Under the pieces are notes generated by a model. That model ran no database searches and was not told the DNA's origin. It worked only from the letters and a program-made list of their open reading frames with translations. From Candidatus Mcinerneyibacteriota bacterium (GTDB lineage: Bacteria > Macinerneyibacteriota > Macinerneyibacteria > Macinerneyibacteriales > DSCS01), in assembly GCA_016937175.1 (NCBI GenBank), contig JAFGWL010000067.1:1-30696 (forward strand): a stretch of DNA of 30,696 nt, written 5' to 3'. Of the stretch, positions 8,501 to 18,539 are shown in pieces (the stretch's first letter is position 1; every line of letters begins with the position of its first letter). The position numbers and the translations under genes are program-made.

Positions 8501-9999
8501 TAAAGGATTTCCCTTCTCTTCTCAAACATGCCACCGGAGAGACCATCAATTCCTTTAAGAGCTTTCTCTTTGAGACAGCTGCCTGTATCCTTTCTCCAAA
8601 GGAGCTTCTGGAGGCTGCCTCTTCCCTGGCTGCCTGGCATGAGCAAAACGAGATGCGGCAGAGCATCGGTGATATCTTGGTATGGATACGCCTGGAGAGT
8701 GACCCGGTCCTCAGAAAAGATCCCCGGAAATGCGCCCGTTATATCCGTCTTTATTACCGTAAATCCTCCTACTCCTTTATCTGCGGTTCTGTCTCTCTCC
8801 ATCTGGCCCGGGCTCTGAAAAAGCTTGACGACCCCTCTTACCTCTGTGAATTATCAAGGACAGCAGAGATCTTCTCCCACGATTGCTCCCTCTATCACCG
8901 GGAAAACTCCCTGATATCGATTTTCCGGAAGGAATTCCCCGCAGAATTCGAAACCCTGGTCACCAAAGGAAAAGATCCCATGATCCGTGTTACAGATTTT
9001 TCTCCCCTGATCGCAGAATTGAAATCCCTCGCTGATAAAAATCTGGAGCAGCATGATTTTTTCACTTCTCTCCTCCCCCTCATGGCGCGTACCCTGCACT
9101 TTGACCGAGCCCTCTTTGTCCGTAACAGCTTCGGCCGCCTGGAAGAGTCCATGCATTTTGAAATGAGGCCCCAGGTCTTCTCTCCCCGGGCCAACCCGTC
9201 CTATGAAGAATATCTTCCCCGCCTTAAAGATACCCCCTTCTCCATGACAGTCAAAAACCATCCGGAAATCAAAAGAGTCCTCATCCTGCCCTTGATCGAC
9301 AGAAAGGTCTGGATGCGGGCACGGGAAGACAGCCGCTACAAGCGGTCCACATCCCTCACCCATATGAACTATATCGAAGCCTTTATCTACCTTGACCAGA
9401 ACCATGGCGCCCGGGTCAGATATAATCAGGATGCTCTCAAAATTCTCCTTCTCTTCCTTAATGAATACTGGCATAACCGTCTTTCAGAAGACAAATATAT
9501 GCGGGATTCTCTGACAAATCTCTATTTCCGGGAAGTCTTCCTGCGCAAACTCAGCGATCTTGTCTTCACAGGAGGAGAGCGCCAACCACTTCCTATCTCC
9601 CTGCTTATGATCGATGTGGATAATTATAAGGAAATCAATGATATTTTCGGGCACCAGAGAGGTGACACGGTCCTTCGGGACATCGCCGCTATCCTGGGGA
9701 AAGCCATACGCGGCTATGACCTGGCCGGGCGATACGGCGGTGATGAATTCATCCTGGCCCTTCCCAACACCACGCCCGCTTCAGGACGTCTCATCGCCAA
9801 CCGTATCCGAGACCGGATCGAAAAGGCTCAGATCATGGGGCTTATTCGGAAAATCACCGTAAGCATAGGCCTTTCCCACTATCCCACCGATTCCCGCCTT
9901 CTGGAAGAATTGATCCAGAAAGCCGACCAATGCCTTCTTCAGGCTAAAAAAATGGGGAAAAATACCGTGGTAACGACCCATAGCTCGCTGCGCAGCTGA
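5584..9999 (+). CDS. Giant sensor: atypical Ser/Thr kinase - degenerate STAND - TPR - GAF-like - GGDEF
   Basis: A 1471-residue cytoplasmic protein with no membrane segment. Residues 8-170 are a Hanks-type kinase: glycine loop IGAGEYGIIY (14-23), likely ATP Lys39, catalytic HGDLSPEN (134-141; Arg of HRD replaced by Gly, Lys replaced by Ser) and DFF (154-156) in place of DFG. Catalytic Asp136 and metal Asp154 remain, so activity is possible but reduced activity is equally plausible. Residues about 325-400 resemble the Walker B half of a STAND/AAA domain (IIIRNVRTADPYSKEIIRDIL), but the acidic residues are lost. Helical TPR-like repeats cover about 600-1000, and a GAF-like region about 1140-1300. 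The C-terminal diguanylate cyclase domain keeps GGDEF (1385-1389) and the RxxD product-inhibition site (1376-1379) five residues before it. It probably makes cyclic-di-GMP in response to an unknown signal. It is the only plus-strand gene. Confidence 0.85.
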   Translation: MKKINDRYEIIKEIGAGEYGIIYQVRDNEDKAVPVKALKLFDSDKHGKDPLPFFEEYWYTRSVTATCSVKVFEFNRVYAIDESPFHGNYYYYTMEYVDGLTLADYLFIDKEEKKEILERIAIKVRWLHANGFWHGDLSPENIIISFNKDIVFIDFFPHGHIREEEENFKSLMNESFGFSVDKFWDSVSGQKVSSSLLRSIARRHGFSPALIEPALEKLHLTVRDMKNRDIPLTLFNLVNFTEDYFTLAMQSAKPLLVMNGFITKEILVNEDPYSFIRELYFSLLHDPRLKEIFSSEPSLKDSLKSLTYESFSNIHKTYARFLIERILEGLHASGKTAIIIRNVRTADPYSKEIIRDILHEHTGKNLVLFINDNIGRESYYKAAGQNWLIEEDFTNPTGPEFRSFYCRILDSFLINNLTGLSFTHLCSMKQVDLLEAMRFLTYLDPGRPYPDIKNLIASFDPRRDKALFYDSLLGDPDLRLFLYELYFMDNPSRTVFLSELAGPKFQRLFQQLIVESVLLPGAEQTVYFADPDLFTRLGKEIRALPEEQQKRLAEKVMALYERHEEDLSPQEKIVLCITISRAGFHDKAMEYLFSHFFVRSEATESLLKSNLYWYIEKLYEKMKKDPEAFSPRSLQILHIAYHALAPDATPEKTISALQKLDRSVSLDADIRMVLYTDMARKLYVLSRTEKMKGVIKIIKELIPRVPFDLAYTAYRAEIQYYYSIRDLETMIRLCRELALKLNKVSAEVSEHRGMDLISYYSLYYRHQGQMKKHKILLDIFLTKARRLNDPRYLYIAHTNYGMHYYLLGNREQSHHHFQLAARQAEAMQDFYYLMQAYNNLAVNEPDPEKLVQDLYQALKYTEFTEDSKNKILILYNLIDTIPPEEGYRLYEKHKDFILEQSSDDAFIALYRGLLYFSLTDVLFTLGKEDELLNLASLITDTEITNPYATDARTLRELLLKKIKVITGERSDILKDFPSLLKHATGETINSFKSFLFETAACILSPKELLEAASSLAAWHEQNEMRQSIGDILVWIRLESDPVLRKDPRKCARYIRLYYRKSSYSFICGSVSLHLARALKKLDDPSYLCELSRTAEIFSHDCSLYHRENSLISIFRKEFPAEFETLVTKGKDPMIRVTDFSPLIAELKSLADKNLEQHDFFTSLLPLMARTLHFDRALFVRNSFGRLEESMHFEMRPQVFSPRANPSYEEYLPRLKDTPFSMTVKNHPEIKRVLILPLIDRKVWMRAREDSRYKRSTSLTHMNYIEAFIYLDQNHGARVRYNQDALKILLLFLNEYWHNRLSEDKYMRDSLTNLYFREVFLRKLSDLVFTGGERQPLPISLLMIDVDNYKEINDIFGHQRGDTVLRDIAAILGKAIRGYDLAGRYGGDEFILALPNTTPASGRLIANRIRDRIEKAQIMGLIRKITVSIGLSHYPTDSRLLEELIQKADQCLLQAKKMGKNTVVTTHSSLRS

Positions 10000-10021
10000 G
10001 GCAAGAGCCTTGATCCGATAA

Positions 10022-12238
10022 TTACTTTTGCAAAAGAGAGAGTCTGTAGAAGGCTTCCGGAGAAGATTGGGCCTGATACCAGGAGAGCAGCTCTTCCCGG
10101 GAGACCGTGGCTGATTGAAAGAGATCCTCCAGTAAAAACTGGATTTCCCAGAAAAAGGGGTCTTCCCTGTCCGCCCCCTTAAGAGAGTCCAGAAGGTGCT
10201 CCTTAGCGCCGGGTATCCCTTCCCGCCCTTCGATCTCCATCTTACGGAGGTCCATCTCTTTCCAGAGCTTTTCCGGAATCTTCTTTTTTTTAAATTGAAG
10301 CTCCAGTTCCCCGAAGGCCTCCCGGGCTTTTTCCGTATCGCCCTCCCGGAGGAAGGCATCGATGAGAACGGGAACATCCCATTGCCACTCCTGGACGCCC
10401 ATTTCCTGTTCGGTTCGGATGGATTGAGTCAGATAAAAAGCCGCCCTTTCTCCGTTTCCCTTCAAATGGAGGTAGACCCGTCCGAAGTTAGCCTGGCTTC
10501 GGGCCAGAAGCCTCTTTTCTCCCCACTCACGGAGCATCTTCTCCAGAGTGGCATAATAGAGGAGGGCACTCTTCTCGTCTTTCATCTTATAATAGTTCAG
10601 GGCCATGTATTCCTGGGCGATATAGATCCCCCGTCGGTAGCCGATCTCTCTGAAGATGCGTAAGGCCTTTTCGTAACAGACAAGAGAACGGCCCATTTGG
10701 CCCTGGTCTGCATAAACGATCCCGAGGTTTCCGTAAACGTTGCCCACGATCATTTTGACATCAGCGCGGAGGGCTCCGTAGAGAGCCTCCTCAAGGACCT
10801 CCACGGCCCGGGAATAATCTTTCGTATAGGTATGGAAAAGCCCGATATTGGCGTTCATCATCACTTCTTTCAACGGAAGACGTTTCTCCGCTGCAAGGTC
10901 TAACGCCTTCTTCAGGTACTCATAGGCCTTCTCCCATTCACTCTTGTTCTCACGGATAAAGCCCAGGATATTCAGCGCTTCGATATCCCTTTCTGGAATC
11001 CGGGGCAAGAGTGTGGATCCGAGAAGCCTGCTCGATTGCTCTTCAGCCTCTTCATAATCGGAAGCCATGTAGGCGCGGTAACAGAGCAGGCTCAGGATAT
11101 CATAATACTCCCTGGGCCACTTCCTGTCCCGGGCGATCCGGCAAAGTTCTTCCAGCCCGGAAGCCTCGGACCCGTCTCCTCCCTTGACAGAAAACAGGGT
11201 CTTATAATAACGAAGATGTGTCTTTTCCCTCTCCGGAAGAGACTCTGCAGAAAAAGAGGCGGCTATGGACTCTCCCTTCTCCCAGTACTGGACAGCATCA
11301 TAAAGGGGAAAGAGATCATCCAGATAGAGCCGTAGCCGGGACAGGCCTTCAGGAAGAAGCCCTGTCAGAGTCTCGTTTACATAAATCGCAGCGCTGATAT
11401 TCATACTTCCGGAAAGTCTTTTTTTCTTTTCTTCCAGAAAACGGATCTCGTCGTCACGACTCATAGAGGCTCGCTCCAGGACGTAACGGTCGACCCAGTC
11501 AAAATAACCTTTTTTTTCCTCCTCGACTGTGTGAAGGAGATGAAACTGCTCTTCTCTGCTTGTCTCCTTTCCCGGTTCCAGAAAGAGGAGGTAAGGGCCG
11601 TATTTCAACCCGGAAGCCGCCTGAGGCAGATCCCCGAATATCGCTTCTGGAAGAGACGCCCCGAAATAATCATAGAGATACGAGCCTGTGGAAACAGTTT
11701 CTGCCGCCTTCACTTCCGGCATATAGGTCAGATGTTCGAAATAGAGGGGCTCATGGGAAAAGATGACCATGGTCAACGGGATCTCAGTAGCATAAGTCGT
11801 AATAAAATAACGGGTCAGAGAGTCGAGACGGGCCCAGTCAAGGATGACCAGCAGACGTTTTCGTTCAAAGAGATACCGGAGTTGATCGAAGAGCAGCTCC
11901 CAGTCGCTCTTTTTCAGGACCCCGGGCCCTGTGACATAATAGGCTCCGGAAGAGGATTCGATTCCCAACTCTTCCCGGCAGAAACGAATGAACTCTTCCG
12001 CGTTCTCCCCTGAATCAAAATGCTTCCCCCACTCCTCCAGGCTGATATTCTCTTCATAGAGAGTGGCGATGATAAGCCGCTTCAGTGCAAGGAGAGGCCG
12101 GGATTGTGTCCCCCCGGATAAAAAGCAGGTCTCGTTTTCCACATCTCGCGCTTCCTGAAGGAAGGCGAGGATGACTGAAGGATGGATCGATTCAATAAGG
12201 ACAGGCTTCGGATCTTGAAAAAGACGATCTATGCTCAT
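10022..12238 (-). CDS. TPR protein with degenerate STAND/ATPase N-terminus
   Basis: A 738-residue soluble protein. Residues about 1-250 look like the remnant of a STAND-type ATPase. A strand-loop LLVILDWARLDSLTRYF (129-145) sits where Walker B would be, followed by a second strand (PLTMVIFSHEPL), but no Walker A is visible. Residues about 380-640 contain at least five TPR repeats (for example ALNILGFIRENKSEWEKAYEYLKKAL, with later repeats opening NANIGLF, YGNLGIVY and ANFGRVYL), a protein-interaction scaffold. No output domain is recognised. The gene converges on the kinase-GGDEF gene with 22 bases between stops, and both share the STAND-remnant plus TPR plan. It is probably monocistronic. 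No ribosome site precedes the ATG; a promoter -10 ends 6 bases upstream. A role as partner of the kinase protein is inference. Confidence 0.75.
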   Translation of the reverse strand: MSIDRLFQDPKPVLIESIHPSVILAFLQEARDVENETCFLSGGTQSRPLLALKRLIIATLYEENISLEEWGKHFDSGENAEEFIRFCREELGIESSSGAYYVTGPGVLKKSDWELLFDQLRYLFERKRLLVILDWARLDSLTRYFITTYATEIPLTMVIFSHEPLYFEHLTYMPEVKAAETVSTGSYLYDYFGASLPEAIFGDLPQAASGLKYGPYLLFLEPGKETSREEQFHLLHTVEEEKKGYFDWVDRYVLERASMSRDDEIRFLEEKKKRLSGSMNISAAIYVNETLTGLLPEGLSRLRLYLDDLFPLYDAVQYWEKGESIAASFSAESLPEREKTHLRYYKTLFSVKGGDGSEASGLEELCRIARDRKWPREYYDILSLLCYRAYMASDYEEAEEQSSRLLGSTLLPRIPERDIEALNILGFIRENKSEWEKAYEYLKKALDLAAEKRLPLKEVMMNANIGLFHTYTKDYSRAVEVLEEALYGALRADVKMIVGNVYGNLGIVYADQGQMGRSLVCYEKALRIFREIGYRRGIYIAQEYMALNYYKMKDEKSALLYYATLEKMLREWGEKRLLARSQANFGRVYLHLKGNGERAAFYLTQSIRTEQEMGVQEWQWDVPVLIDAFLREGDTEKAREAFGELELQFKKKKIPEKLWKEMDLRKMEIEGREGIPGAKEHLLDSLKGADREDPFFWEIQFLLEDLFQSATVSREELLSWYQAQSSPEAFYRLSLLQK

Positions 12239-12244
12239 ACTCTG

Positions 12245-12272
12245 ATATTATCACAAATTTTAAAATTTACAA
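12245..12272 (-). promoter_or_regulatory. Promoter of the 738-residue TPR gene
   Basis: On the minus strand, TTGTAA (12272-12267), 16 bases and TAATAT (12250-12245), then six bases (CAGAGT) and the ATG at 12238. The -35 box and spacing are identical to those of the DUF2225 promoter. The spacer contains a 14-base palindrome. An overlapping GATAAT is an alternative -10. Confidence 0.6.
12255..12268. repeat. Perfect 14-bp AT palindrome in promoter spacer
   Basis: AAATTTTAAAATTT is its own reverse complement. It fills most of the spacer between the -35 and -10 boxes of the TPR gene promoter, a position typical of a repressor operator. It could also be simple AT-rich sequence. Confidence 0.5.
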
Positions 12273-12317
12273 CAGAGTTCACCCGAAAAAAATGCCGGGG
12301 ACTCTCAAGGGTTTCTT

Positions 12318-14108
12318 TCAGGCTCCGGGAGATTCCTGATCCTTGTACTGAAGCTGGTAGAGGTCGTAGTAGATCCCTTTCCGGCGGATGAGCTCATCGT
12401 GTGTCCCTGCTTCACGGAGCTCTCCCCTGTGAATCACCATGATGCGGTGAGCATGCTTGATAGTGGCCAGCCGGTGGGCGATGATGATGGCGGTCCTTCC
12501 TTCGGTCATCCGCAGTGTGGCCTCCTGAATATACTTCTCTGTCTCCGAATCGATATTAGCTGTCGCTTCATCCAGGATCAGGACGGCAGGCCGGTAGGTC
12601 AGGGTCCGGGCAAAGGAGAGGAGCTGGCGCTGTCCCACAGAAAGGGCTTTCCCCCGCTCCATGATGAGGGTCTCATACTTTTCAGGAAGTTTGTCGATAA
12701 ATTTATCCGCATTCACAAAACGGACGATCTCACGGATCTCATCCAGGGAGATCTCCTCATTATAGAGCGAGATATTCTCCCTGACATTGCCGGAAAAGAG
12801 GAAGACATCCTGCAGGACGATTCCCATCTTACGCCGTAATGCGCTGATGTCCCACTCTTTGATGTCCACTCCGTCTACAAGGATCTTTCCCTTCTGAATA
12901 TCGTAAAACCGCCCGATAAGATTGATGATGGTGGTCTTTCCCGAGCCGGTCTGCCCCACGATGGCAACGGTCTCTCCCTTTTCGATCTTAAATGAGACAT
13001 CTTTCAACACCCAGTTCTCCTCGTCATAGGCAAACCAGACATTACAGAATTCAATGGTTCCGTCCAGGGGGCCGGTGAACCCGTTTCGGACGCTGTAGAC
13101 TACAGATTCGGGCTCATCCATGATCGAAGTGATCTTCTCTGAAGCGGCCATAGCCGCCTGGAAGATATTGTAACTCTGGCTGAGTTCCCTCAGCGGTTTG
13201 AAAAACATCTCGATGAAGATAAGAAACGCCGCCAGCTGCCCTGTGGTCAGCTGCATCTTGAGGATCTGGACTCCGCCGAACCAGATGATAAAGGCTTTGG
13301 CGAAGATAGAGAGAAAACTGATAAAGGGAAAGAAGGTTCCGTTGACGATCAGCGCTCTGATGGTCGTTTTGTAATAGCTCTCATTCAGGCTTTGAAAGCG
13401 TTTCATATCCCTCTTCTGCCTGTTGAAGAGCTGGATGATATCCATGCCTACGATACTCTCCTGGAGGAAGGCGTTGATCCGGGCCACAAGAGAACGCATC
13501 TCCCTGTAGATGACTGTGATTTTTTTGCGGAAGACTGTCATGCCGAGTAGGAGCAGAGGGATCGTCCCCAGCAGAGTCACCAGGGTAAGGACCCAGTTTT
13601 TAAAGAGGAGGAAGACAAGGATACCCACAAGCATGATGGATTCGGAAATGATCAGGACAAGGCCCGACTGGAGGAGTTCTGCCAGGGCTTCCACGTCGGA
13701 TGTCACCCGGGTCATGATCCGTCCGATGGGATTCTTGTCGAAAAAGCGCTTGGGAAGGCGCATGATGTGAGAGAAAATATCGAGGCGGAGATTATACATG
13801 ATCCGCTGCCCCAGGAAGGTCATGATATAGACCTGGAGATACTGGATGAAGAAGAGCGCGGCATTGATCCCCAAAAGGATCCCGGCGATGACAAAAAGCC
13901 CGTGTATATCCCCCTGGGGAATATAGATGTCAAAGGCTCTCTGGATGACCTCGGGGAGCGCTATGGGAAGCATGGCTCCCAGGAGAAGGAAGATGACTGC
14001 CACTCCCATGAGCAGCTTCATCTCCTTCACATAACTAAGAAGCCAGAAGACGAGTTTGATATCAAATTTTCTTTTCTTTTCGTCAAAAGATCCTGCAAAA
14101 CGTCTCAC
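12318..14108 (-). CDS. ABC exporter half-transporter, catalytically complete subunit (TM288-like)
   Basis: A 596-residue type IV ABC exporter subunit: six membrane helices in residues about 30-310, then a nucleotide-binding domain. Walker A is GQTGSGKTT (385-393), the signature is LSVGQ (489-493), Walker B is LILDEA with catalytic Glu514, and the switch His is 545. It pairs with the 575-residue subunit encoded 3 bases upstream. The non-classical signature LSxGQ together with the intact Glu mirrors the consensus-site subunit of the Thermotoga TM287/288 exporter and LmrD. The GTG start at 14108 is preceded by AGGGAG within the last codons of its partner. Substrate is unknown: drug, lipid or peptide. 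It is the last gene of the long array, and no convincing terminator follows. Confidence 0.95.
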   Translation of the reverse strand: MRRFAGSFDEKKRKFDIKLVFWLLSYVKEMKLLMGVAVIFLLLGAMLPIALPEVIQRAFDIYIPQGDIHGLFVIAGILLGINAALFFIQYLQVYIMTFLGQRIMYNLRLDIFSHIMRLPKRFFDKNPIGRIMTRVTSDVEALAELLQSGLVLIISESIMLVGILVFLLFKNWVLTLVTLLGTIPLLLLGMTVFRKKITVIYREMRSLVARINAFLQESIVGMDIIQLFNRQKRDMKRFQSLNESYYKTTIRALIVNGTFFPFISFLSIFAKAFIIWFGGVQILKMQLTTGQLAAFLIFIEMFFKPLRELSQSYNIFQAAMAASEKITSIMDEPESVVYSVRNGFTGPLDGTIEFCNVWFAYDEENWVLKDVSFKIEKGETVAIVGQTGSGKTTIINLIGRFYDIQKGKILVDGVDIKEWDISALRRKMGIVLQDVFLFSGNVRENISLYNEEISLDEIREIVRFVNADKFIDKLPEKYETLIMERGKALSVGQRQLLSFARTLTYRPAVLILDEATANIDSETEKYIQEATLRMTEGRTAIIIAHRLATIKHAHRIMVIHRGELREAGTHDELIRRKGIYYDLYQLQYKDQESPGA

Positions 14109-14111
14109 GCT

Positions 14112-15839
14112 CTACTCCCTGCCTAACTTTTCTTCAAGTTTCTGTCTGTTAAAGATATCATAGTAGGCCCCGCGGGCCTCGAGCAGCTCCTGATGAGTGC
14201 CCTCTTCCACAATACGCCCCTCATCCAGGACCACGATCCGGTCAGCATAGCGCAATGTAGAGATACGGTGGGCAATGATCAGGACGCTTTTGTTCTCAAA
14301 CAAAGGGGCGAGTGAAGTGAGAATACGCTCCTCTGTATCCGTATCGATGCTGGAAAAAGAGTCGTCAAAGATAAAGAAGGGAGCGTCCTTCAAAATAGCC
14401 CGGGCTATGGTCATCCGCTGCTTCTGCCCACCAGACAGGTTGACCCCGCGTTCTCCCAGGGATGTATCCAGGCCTGCGGGCATCTCTTCGATGGTTCCTG
14501 AGAGGTCTGCCTTGCGGAGAGCCTCCATGACCGCCTCATCATCCAGGGAGGTGTCATAATAGGCCACGTTTTCCCGGATCGTGGTGGAAAAGAGGAAGGG
14601 CTCCTGGGGGACATAGGAGATGAGGGCTCTGAGGTCGTTGAGCTTATACCGGTTGATATCCACGCCGTTGAAAAAGATCGTATCATCCCCGGTCTTAAGA
14701 AGCCGGGAGAGGAGTTTGACCAGAGTCGATTTCCCGCTCCCGATACGCCCGATCAGCCCTACAGTCTCTCCCGGAGCGATGGAAAGGGAGACATTCTCCA
14801 GAATGGGAGCCCCCTCACCGAAAGAAAAGGTCAGGTCACGGACCTCTACAGAGAGAGTCTCAGGCTTCTTTTCAGGAAGAAAGGGGTTGGGAGGATCGGT
14901 GATCACAGGTTTATACCCGGTAAGCTCCTCCACCCTTTCCAGCGAAGCCCGCCCCCGCTGATGGATATTGATGGCGAATCCGATGGCGATCATGGGCCAG
15001 ACCATCATATTGAGGTAGGAGAGGAAGGCGATGAGGTCTCCTTTGGAGGTGATCCCGTTGATGACATTCTTCCCTCCCACATAGATCACCAGGACATTGC
15101 TGATGGCGATGATAAAAGTGATAGAGGCATGCAGGAGAGCCTGGATACGCCCCAGACGGACATTTTTATCCAGATAGTCCCGGCTGACAGAAGCAAAACG
15201 GTTCTTCTCCTCTTCTTCTCTGTTCAGCGATTTTAAGACAAAATTCCCCGAAAAATCCTCCTGGACAAAGGTGGAAAGGCGTGAAAAGCGGTTCTGGACC
15301 AAAAGAGAGAGCCGGTGGATCCTCTTTTCGAAATAGAGGACGACAAAGGTCAGAAGCGACAGGGGAGAGACGGCGATAAGGGTGAATTTGACATCATAAC
15401 TGAGCATAAAGCCTAACGTCATGAGCCCCATGACCACGGCATCGAAGATGGAGACGATCCCGAAGGAAAACATCCGCTGGATGTGGTTGATATCATTGAT
15501 GGCCCGGGCCATAAGGTCCCCTGTATTCCATTTACCGAAAAAGTGCTGGGAAAAGGTGAGAAGCCTGTAAAAGAGGTTTTCCCTGATATCCCGTTCCACT
15601 TTTCTGGACATCCGGATCAGGAAGATCCGCCAGAAAAAGCGGAAAGCAAAGACAGAGAGACCAAGGCCGGCGATCTTCAGCCCCGATATGAGAAAGAAGC
15701 GAAAGCTCCCCTCTTCGCCCAGGGTATCGTAGATCTGTCCTATAATACGGGGAATAAGAAGCTGGGAAAAATCGACCAGCAGAAGGGCCAGAAGGGAGAT
15801 GAAAAAGAGAAGTTTATACTTTTTGATATATTTCCACAT
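14112..15839 (-). CDS. ABC exporter half-transporter with degenerate catalytic site (TM287-like)
   Basis: A 575-residue membrane-fused ABC subunit. Helices lie in residues about 10-295; Walker A is GRIGSGKST (364-372), the signature is a canonical LSGGQ (468-472), Walker B ends FDDS and the switch His is 524. The residue after the Walker B Asp is Asp493 instead of the catalytic Glu, which marks a degenerate ATP site in heterodimeric exporters such as TM287/288. Its canonical signature completes the active site formed by Walker A/B of the other subunit. The ATG at 15839 abuts the stop of the DUF1844 gene (TAAATG), so translation is probably coupled. Confidence 0.95.
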   Translation of the reverse strand: MWKYIKKYKLLFFISLLALLLVDFSQLLIPRIIGQIYDTLGEEGSFRFFLISGLKIAGLGLSVFAFRFFWRIFLIRMSRKVERDIRENLFYRLLTFSQHFFGKWNTGDLMARAINDINHIQRMFSFGIVSIFDAVVMGLMTLGFMLSYDVKFTLIAVSPLSLLTFVVLYFEKRIHRLSLLVQNRFSRLSTFVQEDFSGNFVLKSLNREEEEKNRFASVSRDYLDKNVRLGRIQALLHASITFIIAISNVLVIYVGGKNVINGITSKGDLIAFLSYLNMMVWPMIAIGFAINIHQRGRASLERVEELTGYKPVITDPPNPFLPEKKPETLSVEVRDLTFSFGEGAPILENVSLSIAPGETVGLIGRIGSGKSTLVKLLSRLLKTGDDTIFFNGVDINRYKLNDLRALISYVPQEPFLFSTTIRENVAYYDTSLDDEAVMEALRKADLSGTIEEMPAGLDTSLGERGVNLSGGQKQRMTIARAILKDAPFFIFDDSFSSIDTDTEERILTSLAPLFENKSVLIIAHRISTLRYADRIVVLDEGRIVEEGTHQELLEARGAYYDIFNRQKLEEKLGRE

Positions 15840-16133
15840 TTAGGTCGTCTTCTCCCCGTCTCTCTTCTCATCACCCTGGGATGTTTCCATCCCGGGTTCC
15901 TTTTGCATCTCCAAAAACTGAAACTTGAGATTCGCCGTCGTTGCATCCAGCATCTTCTTCTCTTCATCATCCAGGTTGCCCTTGGTCTTCTCTTTCAGCA
16001 TATCCAGGATCTCGATGGTAAACCTGACCAGGCTGGCGTTTTTCTCCTTCTTTCCCGTCACGGGGTTTTCCACCAGGCCCAGGCCCAGCAAAGCATTGGT
16101 CGACAGAAAAGCAATATACTCTTTGAAATCCAC
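15840..16133 (-). CDS. DUF1844 protein
   Basis: A 97-residue protein matching the DUF1844 pattern: an N-terminal helix with FLSTNALLGLGLVENP, then a second helix with LVRFTIEILDMLKEKTKGNLDDEEKKML. The ending is charged and low-complexity. The family is widespread next to core-metabolism genes and has no known function. It starts at GTG 16133 with AGGAGG 7 bases upstream. It lies 70 bases after pyrG, the largest gap in the array, and directly abuts the ABC exporter. It may be expressed partly from an internal promoter in that gap. Confidence 0.85.
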   Translation of the reverse strand: MDFKEYIAFLSTNALLGLGLVENPVTGKKEKNASLVRFTIEILDMLKEKTKGNLDDEEKKMLDATTANLKFQFLEMQKEPGMETSQGDEKRDGEKTT

Positions 16134-16165
16134 GGCTTATCCTCCTATATATTTCGGTTTAAGAA

Positions 16166-16194
16166 ATAATAAAACCTCTTTTAATTTTCCGCAA
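16166..16194 (-). promoter_or_regulatory. Possible internal promoter before DUF1844 and the ABC exporter
   Basis: In the AT-rich pyrG-DUF1844 gap the minus strand reads TTGCGG (16194-16189), 17 bases, then TATTAT (16171-16166). The leader would be about 26 bases and would include the AGGAGG site of DUF1844. The -35 match is weak. Confidence 0.3.
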
Positions 16195-16203
16195 GGGAAA
16201 AAA

Positions 16204-18535
<2,332 letters not shown>

Positions 18536-18539
<4 letters not shown>

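Noticed and set aside
9981-10036. Palindromes GCTGCGCAGC and CTTTTGCAAAAG at the convergent kinase/TPR gene ends
   Set aside because: Both lie largely in coding sequence and lack the stem-loop plus T-run arrangement. No bidirectional terminator can be claimed.
12284-12306. CCCG and CGGG arms after the ABC exporter gene with a T-run between them
   Set aside because: The T-run lies in the loop rather than after the stem, so it does not form an intrinsic terminator.
16185-16201. Inverted repeat TTTTCC/GGAAAA after pyrG
   Set aside because: The stem is short and AT-rich with no T-run following on the minus strand. It is more likely part of an AT-rich leader than a terminator.
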